Shown in pieces: positions 36,672 through 47,868 of a stretch of DNA of 64,000 nt. Location: assembly GCF_003368295.1 (NCBI RefSeq), contig NW_020523356.1:1-64000 (forward strand). The letters run 5' to 3'. Under the pieces are notes generated by a model. That model was given only the letters and a program-made list of their open reading frames with translations. It was not told where the DNA came from and ran no database searches. A program made the translations under genes and the position numbers. The DNA comes from Carassius auratus. Its lineage: Eukaryota; Chordata; Actinopteri; Cypriniformes; Cyprinidae. Numbering within the stretch: the first letter of the stretch is position 1; every line of letters begins with the position of its first letter.

Positions 36672-37529
36672 TACATACATTATTATATTAATAATGTATG
36701 TATATCACTGTTAACAGTGATAAGTGAAAACAGTGTTAACATTTTGATTCAGTTAATTCAGTAAAGGATTTCTCTGACTGAAAGTGACAAATGGTAATTC
36801 CTGAGACTGTCTTTCTAAATGTATCCTCACAAAAGGCTGGCTGGAATGAGTATTTGTTCATGAATTGAACTGCAAAGTTACATTAATTAAAAATAATCAG
36901 TTCATACAAGTAATTTGTTCACAGAGGTGAATATGGGTATTGATGTAGATATAATTCAAATTGAGCTCACGATTAATTGAAAAAAAAAAAAACATAAAAA
37001 ATATTCCAGTCCGTACAAAGAACCACACACAGGCATACACAGCATGACACACACACCCTACCACTGCGGCCACACACATCTCCACACTGACTCACACAAC
37101 ATCAACTCAATCCCACACAGCACATCTCTTAATCCTCACTGCCACAGAGATTAAGCAGCACAGACGGAGAGCTAATGCCGCTAACACCTGAGGATTCACC
37201 TGAGTATGCCTTCTGCAGGTTCACAATCATGAACAAGAACTCCAGACCCCATGCAACAATATCCACCCTGATCACTTCATATCAGAGGTAAATACAATAC
37301 TCTGTACATGGACACTTTATATCTTCCAGGACATACACAGTAACACCCCGGGAAGACAAACGAACAGGCAACCAGCTGACTTTACAGTTTATAATACCAC
37401 AACATAAAGAGGTGAAAGTGTGTATGTGTGTGTGGGCACATGAGTCCACATTCTTTCAAGCTGGCATCCATCCTATCAGACCATAACAGCTTCCTTCCTA
37501 GAGTGCTGGAATTCAGTATTTTCCCCATT

Positions 37530-37880
37530 TTTATTCACACCATACGGACTAATGCATAATCCCATCAGATATTTCTGGCACCGTCAAATGAAAGTTAATA
37601 ATCGCCTCTCCATTGGATTAAAAGTCATCTGGACATGTTTGTGCTACTCGCACGTGCTTTACAATTTATGCCGAAATGTTTGCGACAACGAGCCCGGTTT
37701 CTGCTGCAAGGGATCCCCAGTGATGTGTCAAAACTGAACGGGAAGTAATTATCATGTTCAGTGAAGTTTCCCATGCATTTGGCATGCAACGTCGAGGGGA
37801 TACCTGCAGCATTCATTCCATGAAAAATCATATATTCATCCAGGTCCGTGCTCCAAAACAAGAGCTAGACATTAGAAATC
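37530..37880. promoter_or_regulatory. Repeat-free block; candidate conserved non-coding element
   Basis: About 350 bp of complex sequence with retained CpGs. It contains ATGCATAATCCCATCAGATA, TTAATAATCGCCTCTCCATT and AATTATCATGTTCAGTGAAG. Frames on both strands (61 and 78 codons) look random. Candidate status rests on appearance only. Confidence 0.28.
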
Positions 37881-39270
37881 TGTAGAGCCTGAATACCATT
37901 TGAATTCCTCCTTTAATCTCCCTGCATTATAGTTGCAGCAGTGCTGGAAAATAGCATACATTTTCACCATTTTAAAGAACATATAATAATCTTAATAATG
38001 GTACTCGACAATATCCACCCCACCTCCATCTGACAGACATTTTGAATATGTTTTGACTCCTGGGAAAACATATGGTCTTTAGTAAAAACATTAAAGGCCT
38101 CTCAGTTCGTGCTGCTTAAGAGCGTATCACTTTCCGCCAGCCCCTGAGGGTCACAAGACTCTTGTGGCCTCCAGCCCTCCTCATGTACGACTCACTATAG
38201 AAAACGGACTCGGAGGCAGCGCTATGGCAACAGCACAACCCGGCATTAAGATTCCGGTGGCATTCTGATCGCGAGCACACTAGTTGCAGGTTTCTCGGGG
38301 AATCTCCTCCAGGCTGCGCTTCCAAGGTGAGTGTGCACGCTCCTAAGAGTTGGGAGTGAGAGATAGTGGCCAGAGGCTATTAAAATATGGGCAGGAATTT
38401 CTGTTATCTGCCTGACGGGAGGCTGTGACAGCAGCTTTGTGTTATTACAGAGATAAAATGCACAGCCGCATTGGAGAGCATGGGGGGAGCTAGAAATGAG
38501 AAGGAGGAAGAGAGTAGTGGTGGTAGAGGAGGAGGAAGGGAGGGTGTTGGAAGCTGAGATTTATAGAACTGGGGAAGCTTAAGGTTATTAAATCTGAAGA
38601 TTACTAGAGTGCTAAATTGTTAGAGGTTTTTTTTTTCTGACGAGAACTTGAGGGATGTGGTCCAGTATTTAGCAAAGGGCTTTAACAGCCAGTTATATAA
38701 TTCACAATTATTTTCCCTCTTGTCTTTCTCGCTCCCTTCTTTTGTCTTTTTCTTTTTTCATTACTACCACTTATGAAACTGTTCCTCAATTCTCTCTGTT
38801 CTGCTGTAGGTCTTTCTGCAGTAACAGACAGCACCTGTAACACATGCGTCAATGATACAGTAATTACAACAGAGATAACAGGTATAAACACACTGGACAG
38901 AAAAATCACAACTGTATCTCATGAATAATATCTCAGCTGTATTTACAGATCTCTTTCTCCTAATTGTTACGTAAATCCAAGTGAAATTGATTATTGTGAA
39001 GAAAATTCTTCAGTTCTGTCCATTGGTTGTTGATTGGATGGACGTTGAATGACTAAATGTGAGCTTCCAGTCAACTGTAAGAAAGGAGTGTGTTTTAGGC
39101 AGAATAAATGATTGGAGAAGTATGACATACGTCACAAGGGACAATATCGAGTTATAAAAGTTTGATTAAGAATAACAAGGTCATTTGAATAGAGTAGAAT
39201 AGAGAACAAAGTACATTTCCATTTCATGCTGAAGGTAAAGTCTGTATTTTGAAGCAAAAACACAACTTAC
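37881..39270. other. Mostly unique non-coding DNA
   Basis: The block 38090-38500 is complex and may be conserved. 38500-38550 is G/A-rich simple sequence. No gene is seen. Confidence 0.35.
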
Positions 39271-39619
39271 GGGGAAGTCGTGGCCTAATGGTTAGAGAGT
39301 CGGACTCCCAATCGAAAGGTTGTGAGTTCGAGCCTTGGGCCGGCAGGAATTGTGGGTGGGGGAAGTGCATGTACAGTTCTCTCTCCACCTTCAATACCAC
39401 GACTTAGGTGCCCTTGAGCAAGGCATCGAACCCCCAACTGCTCCCTGGACGCCGCAGCATGAATGGCTGCCCACTGCTCCGGGTGTGTGTTCACAGTGTG
39501 TGTGTGTGTTCACTGCTCTGTGTGTGTGCACTTCGGATGGGTTAAATGCAGAGCACAAATTCTGAGTATGGGTCACCATACTTGGCTGAATGTCATGTCA
39601 CTTTCATTTTCACTTTCAC
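39271..39619 (+). mobile_element. tRNA-derived SINE with conserved core
   Basis: The A box is GTGGCCTAATGGTTAGAGAG and the B box lies in GGTTGTGAGTTCGAGCC. The central core is GTGCCCTTGAGCAAGGCATC followed by CCCAACTGCTCC. A GT-rich variable stretch follows at 39482-39530, then a 3' part with GGATGGGTTAAATGCAGAGC and a tail TCACTTTCATTTTCACTTTC. It is about 350 bp and nearly full length. The core is shared with the SINEs at 51910 and, inverted, 40602. I recognise the family from cyprinids but not its formal name. Confidence 0.92.
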
Positions 39620-39675
39620 AACTTGAGAGTCCGAAAGAATTCACTAGGCTATGAAGCCTGTTAGAATGCAGTTAA

Positions 39676-39800
39676 AAGGTTAGTTCAACCAAAAAAAATT
39701 TATTACCCCATGAATTACTCACCCTCAAGTCATCCTAGGAAAATTACTTTCTTTTTTCAGACGAATCCAGTCAGAGTTATATCTTTGATCTTTCAAGCTG
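39676..39800 (+). mobile_element. 5' fragment of a TCACCCTC-type MITE
   Basis: AAAGGTTAGTTCAACCAAAA, then TTACCCCATGAATTACTCAC and CCTCAAGTCATCCTAGG. This is the left end of the fish foldback family whose better copies are at 9194 and 18612. No right arm found. Confidence 0.55.
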
Positions 39801-40411
39801 TTGTTCTGTCTGAAACTTACACACTAGATCTCCTGTTTCTCAGCTTTTTCTTTAGACCCTAGTAATCTCATTTCTCCTCTAGAGCTCAGATGGGGATCTT
39901 GACAATGCCACAAACTGCTCAGAGTTGCTAAGATACCAAAGTCATCAAAAGTCAGAGATTTTAATATGAACTCTCATCAAATTCTCTTCTCATTTATTGC
40001 TCTACACTCTTGCTGGATGTCAACAGTTTCATCTGTGTCTATCTGATACTTAAGTGAAATATAATTAAGAGCTCCATTAAGTCCCCATAGGGATAAAAGA
40101 GCAACCTAGGAGAAATAAACACACTCCCATCTATCATGCTTCAGTTCCAGTCCTAGTGAAGTCACAAATAAAATGTGTCCACGTTCCACTGACACACAAT
40201 ATATACATCCATGCATGTTTTATAAAATAAAGTCCACATTAGACTGAATCAAATCCCAGAACTCCTAAAACTTTTGTCAAACTTTACAATCAATAGCTGA
40301 TGGCAGTCACAGATACAGATGTAAAGTAAGTGTATTTTGAATTGGTCAGCAAGAATGACTTCTGGGTTTCATGGGGAACTGCATAGAGTTTGAGAAAGAA
40401 CCAAATTGCCA

Positions 40412-40602
40412 TTTTATTCATTTAGCTGACACTTTTATCCAAAGTGACTTACAATTGCTATATATGTCAGAGGTCTCACGCCTCTGGAGCAACTAGGGGT
40501 TAAGTGTCTTGCTCAGGGACACATTGGTGTCTCACAGTGGATTCAAACCCGGGTCTCTCACACCAAAGGCATGTGTCTTACCCACTGCGCCAACACCACC
40601 CC
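40412..40602 (-). mobile_element. tRNA-derived SINE with conserved core (minus)
   Basis: On the minus strand it begins GGGGTGGTGTTGGCGCAGTG, an A-box-like start. A B box GGGTTTGAATCC follows, then the core TGTCCCTGAGCAAGACACTT and AACCCCTAGTTGCTCC. The 3' end is GTAAGTCACTTTGGATAAAA followed by GTGTCAGCTAAATGAATAAA, the same L2-type tail as the SINE at 34721. It is about 190 bp, head to tail. Confidence 0.9.
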
Positions 40603-41814
40603 ATCACCCCAGTTTGAGTTGATGAAAAGCTAGTAATTAAACCATACAAATGTACAAAACACTTTTTATTTATTTACTTGTATGTCAAATGACTATTAAC
40701 CAACATCAGCAAACTGTGAACAACCCAATATGTTAATAAATTAACTAATAACTTAAAATCCTTTCAAGTAAATCTTTTCCGTCGAAGGGGTTTGGCTGAC
40801 AAAAAAGTTTGCCAAACCCTGCACTAAACAGTGTAAGATATTAAATGATTTGTGTAGAACCTAATCAATTTTCATAAGATAAGCCTCTGGCATTTAAGCC
40901 TAACAACCCAAACCATCTCCGCTACTGTATAAAACAAAAAGATGACCATGATTCACATAAATGCATTCAAGAAAAGCTCAACAGAATGCAGCAGGTTTTA
41001 ATCTGTCAGTCATCCAGTCAAGGTCTTCGGAAATAGAGATACAGAATCTAAAATGACACTTCAGATACAAACAAACCCATCAGGAGGTTTTTGAGGTGGG
41101 GAATGGTGAGCAGGATCAGGTGCTTTCCTGACTGTTTACGAAGTCCCTGTTCTGTCCTCATTCACAGGCTCAAGCTCGACATGGTGAATAGACGGATCCC
41201 CCACTGTGATCTAAGGAAAGGAATGTTCCTTTAAGCAAGACTTTTTATGCATAAGTTTGTGTGTGTGTGTTTGTGTGTGTGTGGACACAAGGATTCAGAT
41301 GGCGTTTGTTTACACGTAAAAACCTCTCTCAGGCTGTCGTCTCGAGATCCACTTGTTAATTTCTGGTGCCTTGCTGAAGAGAAAACTCATTAACCTCAGA
41401 GCCACACAGCCATGTGGTGAAATGTGCATGTTTAATGTGCCTTAAAAGAGCTTTTTAAAGACGTAAACAGGCTAATTGGCAGGACTGTAGGCAACACGGC
41501 ACATCACACACACCAGTTCACTCCTAAAGAGCTATTCGTGTTCACACTTCATTGGTACTCTGCCCTGAACACATATATGTGCAACCCATACATGCACGCT
41601 TCTGAGGGCTTGTTCTTAATATATGCTAATAATTATTATGATAACTATAGACTAACTATCACTAACCCTAAAATAAACAACAAAAAATGAGGCTGTGCCG
41701 ATATATATGCATCTCCACTATATGATGAAAATTAGGCATTTAGGTGGACCTAATGGAGCAAAAGGTTGTATAGTTTAATTACACATTAATTAATGTTACA
41801 GGTGTTTCTAGTCA
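40603..41814. other. Mostly unique non-coding DNA
   Basis: A short GT run lies at 41261-41282. No gene or clear repeat. Confidence 0.4.
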
Positions 41815-42105
41815 TAGCTGTTACTTTACTATATCATATCCTGACCCTAGATTTTTCTTTTCTGCCAAAAATCATTAGGATATTGAGTAAAGATATTATT
41901 TAAATTTCCTTCTGTAAATATACCAAAACTTCCTTTTTGATTAGTTAAGAACTTCAAAGGTGATTTTCTCAGTATTTAGATTTTTTTGCACCCTCAGATT
42001 CCAGATTTTCAAATAGTTGTATCTCTGCCAAATATTGTCCGATCATAATAAACTCCCTTAACTGAATGTAGTGTGAATAAGTAGTAGTAGCCCTTTAAGT
42101 ATCTA
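41815..42105 (-). repeat. Dispersed cyprinid repeat, fragment
   Basis: On the minus strand it contains CAACTATTTGAAAATCTGGA, ATCTGAGGGTGCAAAAAAAT, CTAAATACTGAGAAAATCAC and, further on, ATCCTAATGATTTTTGGC. I recognise this order from a widespread cyprinid sequence often found in introns and 3' untranslated regions. It lies directly downstream of the candidate exon on the same strand, so it could be part of that gene's 3' untranslated region. Confidence 0.5.
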
Positions 42106-42150
42106 GGACCTTAACTATTTGAGTCATAAACAGGCACTTATTAAAAATAT

Positions 42151-42330
42151 TCAAAATCTCCAAATCATCTGATTCCCTAAAGGCTGGTAATAGCCTTTTT
42201 TACTCCCTTTGTCTTCCATTCCGTAAGGGTGGAAGTCAGGCGCAGCTGTTCCTGGTTGAGGCACTGGAGGCAAAATCTCTCTAACGTACTTAGAATCTGG
42301 CACATAGACCTTCCTCACACACAGGAGGTC
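42151..42330 (-). CDS. Candidate terminal coding exon, gene unknown
   Basis: A 59-codon segment ending in a stop sits just after a strong splice acceptor. On the minus strand the intron end reads CTCCCTGCCCCTTCAG followed by GACC, preceded by a pyrimidine-rich stretch. The exon starts in phase 0 with DLLCVRKVYVPDSKYVREIL and ends KGYYQPLGNQMIWRF then stop. The composition (P-rich linker LPPVPQPGTAAPDFHPYG, then K/G/Y/W/F residues) is far more protein-like than any other non-transposon frame here. The open frame extends upstream of the acceptor, but that part is low-complexity (HSPLTHTHPHH) and probably intronic. I could not find an upstream exon and do not recognise the protein. A chance frame is possible. 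Confidence 0.45.
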   Translation of the reverse strand, partial: DLLCVRKVYVPDSKYVREILPPVPQPGTAAPDFHPYGMEDKGSKKGYYQPLGNQMIWRF

Positions 42331-42528
42331 CTGAAGGGGCAGGGAGCACACACTACAAATATGACAGAGGGGGGGAGAGAGAATCCACCGGAGCATAAAC
42401 CCCCTGGAGACTGACATGTATCTGTGATGAGGGTGTGTGTGTGTCAGTGGGGAATGTATTGCAGAGAGGAAAGAACATGTGGCAGATTTAAGAGCACTTG
42501 TGTGCAGCACGAAGGTGTTTTCTGCCAA

Positions 42529-43019
42529 GTCGGGAAAAAAATTTGGTCAAAACACGGGCTGATTGCCATGGTTATAATTACACTAATGGCTTCATTATGG
42601 GCATTAATTCAGCCCTCATCAGTCTTTTGCCAGTGATTAGTTCAAAGTGGAGGAGGGGTGAAACATACAGTACTCGAAAGAAAATGATTTTCCTAAACAG
42701 GCAGAATTTACTGGATCAAGATGTCCTCCCACAATCCCTCATGGTTTTGTAACACGCAGAGAGTGCGGCCAATATCATCAGATGGAGTTTGTCAGATGAA
42801 AACTGATATAATCCTGATTCACTGTTATGACACCAACTGAAGGTGTAACTAAAACAAATACAATTTTTATGTTACCATTTAATCCAATATAAAAAATAAA
42901 ATAAAAAACGTATGTTTCTATGAATTTCCAAAAAGGAAAAAAATATCGAATGATTGATAACGGTAGTCAAAAGGGAGAATGAGGTCAAATTTGCTGTCAC
43001 TCCCTCAGCTGTTGTATAT
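42529..43019. other. Unassigned non-coding DNA
   Basis: On the minus strand this would be intron of the candidate gene ending at 42151. No upstream exon was recognised. Confidence 0.35.
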
Positions 43020-43400
43020 TTGAATTTAAATGCCAAGGTTAGATTAGATTAGATTAAGCTTTGTTGCCAGTGCAGATGTAAGGTACAAGGCAACTAAATG
43101 CACTTAGCATTTAAACAGAAGTGCAACAAGCAGTAAGTGCAGGACATACAGTGTCTACAATATATTAAAAATGCACAATAAATATATAGATAAGGCAGTA
43201 CTACGGACATAATTTACAGATTTTTAAATACTATCAGCATTGAAATACAGATAGGTGTACTATGAACATACTATACAGATGGATTATGTATTAAGTGTAT
43301 GTACACTATAAGCAGAAACTATGAACATACTGTGAACTATGAACATCATCTACATTAGTTCAATGGACATTAAAAAAGTGCATTGAAAAATATTCCAGTA
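43020..43400 (-). mobile_element. Probable LINE 3' untranslated tail (minus)
   Basis: Starts with the short tandem GATTAGATTAGATTAAGCTT, which on the minus strand would be the simple-repeat tail of a LINE. It continues with TGTAAGGTACAAGGCAACTA, then AGTGCAACAAGCAGTAAGTG, then degenerate repeats of ACTATGAACATACTATACAG. I associate this pattern with the 3' end of Rex1-type LINEs in cyprinids. No coding sequence is attached, so it is a severely 5'-truncated copy. Confidence 0.45.
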
Positions 43401-44548
43401 TGCAAATGGATCATTCAGTATTCAGACAGTAGTACAAGTAATAACAAGTTTGCTTTTTTTTTTTTTTTTACCAGATATAGTGATGAGGAGGGGTGAGGAG
43501 TGTGTAGTGAGGGTGGAATGGGGTCAAAGGGCAGAATTCAGTAAGGAGACAACTGTATCCCCACATAATGAACATTAAAACCCAGCAAATGGTCCTAATT
43601 TTTCACTTTTTGCGCAAAAAATGCATAATATAAAACTTTCAACATTTACTCTCCCTATGCTAGGTTAACACCAGTGAAAATTATTCATGTGGTCCTAATG
43701 CGAATGGATTAAGTAAACGTCTATTTTACAAATTTTAATGGATTGCGCTCAGTGAATGAATTCTCCGTGAATTGTGTTGTATTAGCTCATTTTAATTACA
43801 TAAATTAAGCAAGCAGTAAAATCATTTTTGACTGTGTGTTCTAATGACGGCATGATATCCATGTGCTAACCGAGTTTCCTTCCAGCATTACTGCTTCCCG
43901 ATTATTATAGGAAGAGAACATGTGACGAGCCTAAGGGCCCCCAGTGTGTTTTCAATTGTCTGTGGTCTTTCTCATGAAATGTAAGATATAAAAAGAGAAA
44001 ACACACACACACACATAAAGTGGTGTTTTGAAGCGTGGCCATCACAGCACCACTCGTCAAATGAAGCAGTGTCTCACAGGCGCTTTTGTCTGGTCATTTC
44101 TTCTTCTTAGAATCCTCTACATTAAAGCTGTGGAGGGAAACAGCCGAATGTATCTGTTCAGAAACAAACACAGAGACAGAACATCAAAGCGTGTGGACCG
44201 CAGTCAGAGTGGACAGTGAGTGACCTGTTCAGGCGCTGAGTGCAGAACAAGATTACATGAAAGACCACAGGAAATCTAAATTAAAGTTGTATGGCTTTTA
44301 GTCTATGTGTGTTAGCTTTGATGCCATCTATATGCTAGACTTTTGACAAAATTTGCTTTGCACTGATATTTAAAAATAAAATAAAATTGTAATAAAATTC
44401 AAAAACAAAATAAAATAAGAAAGTCGTGTACAGTAGATGTACATGTAGAAAACAGCACAACAGCACCGTAAATAGTCAGTTCATAACAGAGAAATATGTT
44501 CTCTAATATGCACTGTTTAGTTGTCAGCAGATGCTGGTACTCTTGAAC
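43401..44548. other. Mostly unique non-coding DNA
   Basis: A poly-T run lies at 43455-43470. The block 43730-43960 is complex and repeat-free and may be conserved. A (CA)n run is at 44001-44015. Not coding. Confidence 0.35.
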
Positions 44549-44754
44549 ACAGTGTGCAAAAGTCTTAGGCCAGTAGTACTTTCACCAACAAAAAATACTG
44601 TAGTTTTATGTCAGTTATTTTTATGTTTTGCTGTAGTGTGTCAGTAAGAAATATCAGTTTACATTTCCAAACATTATCTTTGCCATTAATTATAATAATC
44701 CAGTGAGATTTTTGTTTGCACAAGGAGTCTGACTACAGCCAGTGCTCTGATCTC
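44549..44754 (+). mobile_element. Terminal fragment of a Tc1/mariner-like element
   Basis: Begins CAGTGTGCAAAAGTCTTAGG followed by CCAGTAGTACTTTCACCA, the style of terminus found on one fish Tc1-like family. It continues through TTGCTGTAGTGTGTCAGTAA, GAAATATCAGTTTACATTTC and AGATTTTTGTTTGCACAAGG. It is cut off at about 44754, where a different Tc1 family in the opposite orientation begins. Confidence 0.6.
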
Positions 44755-45357
44755 ATCATCATCCAGTCTGTCTGGAAAGGGCATTGATCATCACCAAACT
44801 GTTCTTGGATGGTTGAGAGAAGTTACTCTGGATGTTTCTGTACCATTCTTTGTTCATGGCTTTGTTCTTATGCAAAATTGTGAGTGAGCCCACTCCCTTG
44901 GTTGAGATGCAACTTGTCCTTTCCTTCTCCGGACAAGCTTTATTCTGGATGCCCCAAACAATCAGAAAGAGGATTCATCAGAGAAAATGGCTTTACCCCA
45001 GTCCTCAGCATTTCATTCTGTCATAAGTGGGTTCATTGTTACCCTTCTTGACACCATCTGGGCATCTTACAAAAGTTTTTGCATTTTAAAGCTTCCAGTC
45101 TGTTATTTCAACTCAATCAGCATGACAGAGTGAAGTCTAGCCTTGTTTTCATCAACAATCTCACCTTTGTTAATGAGAGAATCACTGACATGATGTCAGC
45201 TGGCCCTTTTGTGGCAAGGCTGAAATGCAGTGGAATTCATCTGATCACACTTCATAAAATTCTGGAGTGTTCGCAAATTGCCATCACAAAAACTGAGACA
45301 GCAGACTTTGTGAAAATTAATATTTGTGACATTCTACAAAACTTTTGGCCATGACTG
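44755..45357 (-). mobile_element. Tc1-like transposon, internally deleted (minus)
   Basis: On the minus strand the terminus at 45357 reads CAGTCATGGCCAAAAGTTTT and lies beside TA. Terminal repeat sequence follows to about 45080. Then coding fragments of a transposase appear. AEDWGKAIFSDESSF (about 45002-44958) carries the first catalytic Asp and is followed by a stop. GVGSLTIL then KNKAMNKEWYRNIQ (about 44893-44825) is the middle region. Most of the DNA-binding domain and the last catalytic segment are missing, so it is inactive. Confidence 0.85.
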
Positions 45358-46206
45358 TATACAATTTATTTATAAATTACATTAAGTGTATCGTTCATCT
45401 AAAAGTTATCCACAGAAACCATGTCAACAATGTCAACTCATAAAAACTGACCACTCTTCATCTTCATCATATTTCATCATATGCTGTTGATTCATCTTTA
45501 CCGAACATGAAGAGCTCCATCTAAAGGTCTGAAGACCTACTACGAGGTATCACTACTGTTCTTTTTCAAAGCCCAACCTTTCATACACACACACGTTCTC
45601 TTAAACTCAACTCCTCCTCAACCTACTCCCTCTCCTCACACACTCTCCTTCAAATCGCGATCCATCATTGTCCTCTAAATCAATAATCAATCTGCAGTCT
45701 TCTCTTCTCACCCCATCTGTCTCCATTGGCCAGAGCGTTGCTCTCTGCCTGTATAGATCATCATTTGGGACCCTGTAATTGCTGGTCAGAGGGAGGGACG
45801 CCATTAAAGACAGAATGGCCACTGGCTCTTTCTTTTCCCCGCTCTTTGACCCAGTTCAGGCACTTCTTGGCTTCTCTCACACCACTTTCCCCCACTCTCT
45901 CACTGGCCAGAAAACTCTAACAAAGCTAAAGATGTCAGCGAAGGTACTAAATTAAGATCTGTACTTTGAAGGTGAATTGAAACAATTGGATCTTTTAATT
46001 ATATTTTATAGTTGTATATTTTTACATATATTTATTTTATATTAACGCTTTGCTATTTTAGAATTTATTGGAAGTGATAATCAGGATTGTTGTCATGTTA
46101 ATCAAAAAAAACTATTAAGACACATGAAATGTCCAAACCAGGCTCAATGGAAAAACTATTTCTGCAAAAATGACTTATGTTTTACAGGACTTGTACATCT
46201 TAAGTC
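45358..46206. other. Unassigned non-coding DNA
   Basis: 45560-45930 is GC-richer with mixed composition. A 71-codon minus-strand frame there shows no domain. The remainder is AT-rich. Confidence 0.4.
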
Positions 46207-47860
46207 CAAAATGTAGTTAATTGTTAAATGTAATAATTTTCTTCCAAATACGATAATTTTGAACTTTAGCTATTTCATTTTGTTTATTTTTCATTACAAT
46301 TTATTCACTTGAAATAAATTATAATATATAATTATAGGATTAAAATGAATTGTAGTTGCTCAATATAGATCTTTTTTTTCATGTTTTTGTAATGTCTGGG
46401 AAGCCAGAATGTGCATGCATCAACAGAAAGATTTATTAGCTGAACACTGTTTTTTCATTAATAGCAAGACATATTACAGATGATATTACGGATGCTTTGT
46501 CAGATTTAAGTTGAAGCCCGTGCCGAACCGTGTGTGGTGAACCGAACGGTTTGGTTTTTTTATTTCAGCGAACCGTGCCATCCCTTTTTACCTCAATAAT
46601 CAATCAATTACAGGCCTAAAACAATCATGCCCGAGCAGACGGATATTAGTACATCTCATCACACCGGCACCCGCGTCTAAATCAGTTGTATGGTCTGGTT
46701 TTCAGTCTAAAACAGTTGTGTCAAGTATAAATGTCTCGTCTGTTTCGGGAGGTGCGCGCGCAGTCAGCGGAGGCTCGCACCTCCCAACTCGCACCGGAGG
46801 CTCGCACCTTTTTTTCTCAGATTTTGAAAAATCTTCGCGATCGACTTAAAATGCTTCCAAGATCGACTTGTCGACCGCGATCGACGGGTTGGTGACTCCA
46901 GATATAGAGACCAATTTTTTTTGAGCAAGCATTGATTATGCGTGACACAGTCTCAATTTGTGGGAGGCATGTATTGGGCTGAAAACGCTGTGCGCGCACG
47001 CGCTACGGGGGACGGGTGGTCACCCTACCTGGCACACCCGTCTAGAGTGTGTCCACCTTTGTGTGTGGGTCCATGTAAATGCTGAATCGACAGGTAAAAA
47101 AAAGCCTCAAGTCCAAATATTCATTTATCACCAATTAACTGTTTGACAAACACTTCCTGCTTCGATGTCCAGATCTGAATTTAAAAAAATCTCAAACATG
47201 CTACGAAGTCCCGATCTGAATCAACCGAGTCGCGAACAGGCTCCGAAGTGCCGATCTGAATCAACCGAGTCGCGAACAGGCTCCGAAGTGCCGATCTGAA
47301 TCAACCGAGTCGCGAACAGGCTCCGAAGTGCCGATCTGAATCAACCGAGTCGCGAACATGCTCCGAAGTCCCGATCTGAATCAACCGAGTCGCGAACAGG
47401 CTCCGAAGTGCCGATCTGAATCAACCGAGTCGCGACATGCTCCGAAGTGCCGATCTGAATCAACCGAGTCGCGAACATGCTCCGAAGTCCCGATCTGAAT
47501 CAACCGAGTCGCGAACAGGCTCCGAAGTGCCGATCTGAATCAACCGAGTCGCGAACAGGCTCCGAAGTGCCGATCTGAATCAACCGAGTCGCGAACAGGC
47601 TCCGAAGAGCCGATCTGAATCAACCGAGTCACGAACAGGCTCCGAAGTGCCGATCTGAATCAACCGAGTCACGAACAGGCTCCGAAGTGCCGATCTGAAT
47701 CAACCGAGTCGCGAAAAAAAAAATATTCTAAGTAAATAACAATAGCCCAAGTTTAGTAAAGAAAAATTATTTATACTATAAAAAATAATTCTGCATCTAT
47801 TTTTAGCTGCCACAGTGGGTGGCACAGGCACACCCTGGCACACCCGTGGCTATGCCACTG
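46207..47860 (-). mobile_element. hAT-like non-autonomous element with minisatellite, left copy
   Basis: This is an inverted copy of the element at 58721-61464. Read on the minus strand it starts at 47860 with CAGTGGCATAGCCACGGGTG, passes through a 13-unit array of the 40-bp repeat, and continues through CGCGCACAGCG, GTCGATCGCG, the GGTTCGGCAC block and GGAAGCCAGACATTACA-like sequence. Homology stops at about 46207. The distal 160 bp or so, including the other terminal repeat, is missing. The end at 47860 is intact, but no flanking 8-bp duplication can be checked because the opposite end is gone. It has no transposase. It carries one uninterrupted array, so it shows the ancestral layout compared with the right copy. 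Confidence 0.88.
47205..47714 (-). repeat. 40-bp CpG-rich minisatellite array, about 13 units
   Basis: Units in this orientation read GAAGTGCCGATCTGAATCAA then CCGAGTCGCGAACAGGCTCC. Variation is confined to a few positions (GTGCC or GTCCC; CAGG or CATG; one unit is 39 bp). Each unit has five CpGs. The sequence just before it, 47164-47204 (GATGTCCAGATCTGAATTTA, then AACATGCTAC), is a diverged single unit, probably the seed from which the array expanded. Confidence 0.98.
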
Positions 47861-47868
47861 GTAACATA

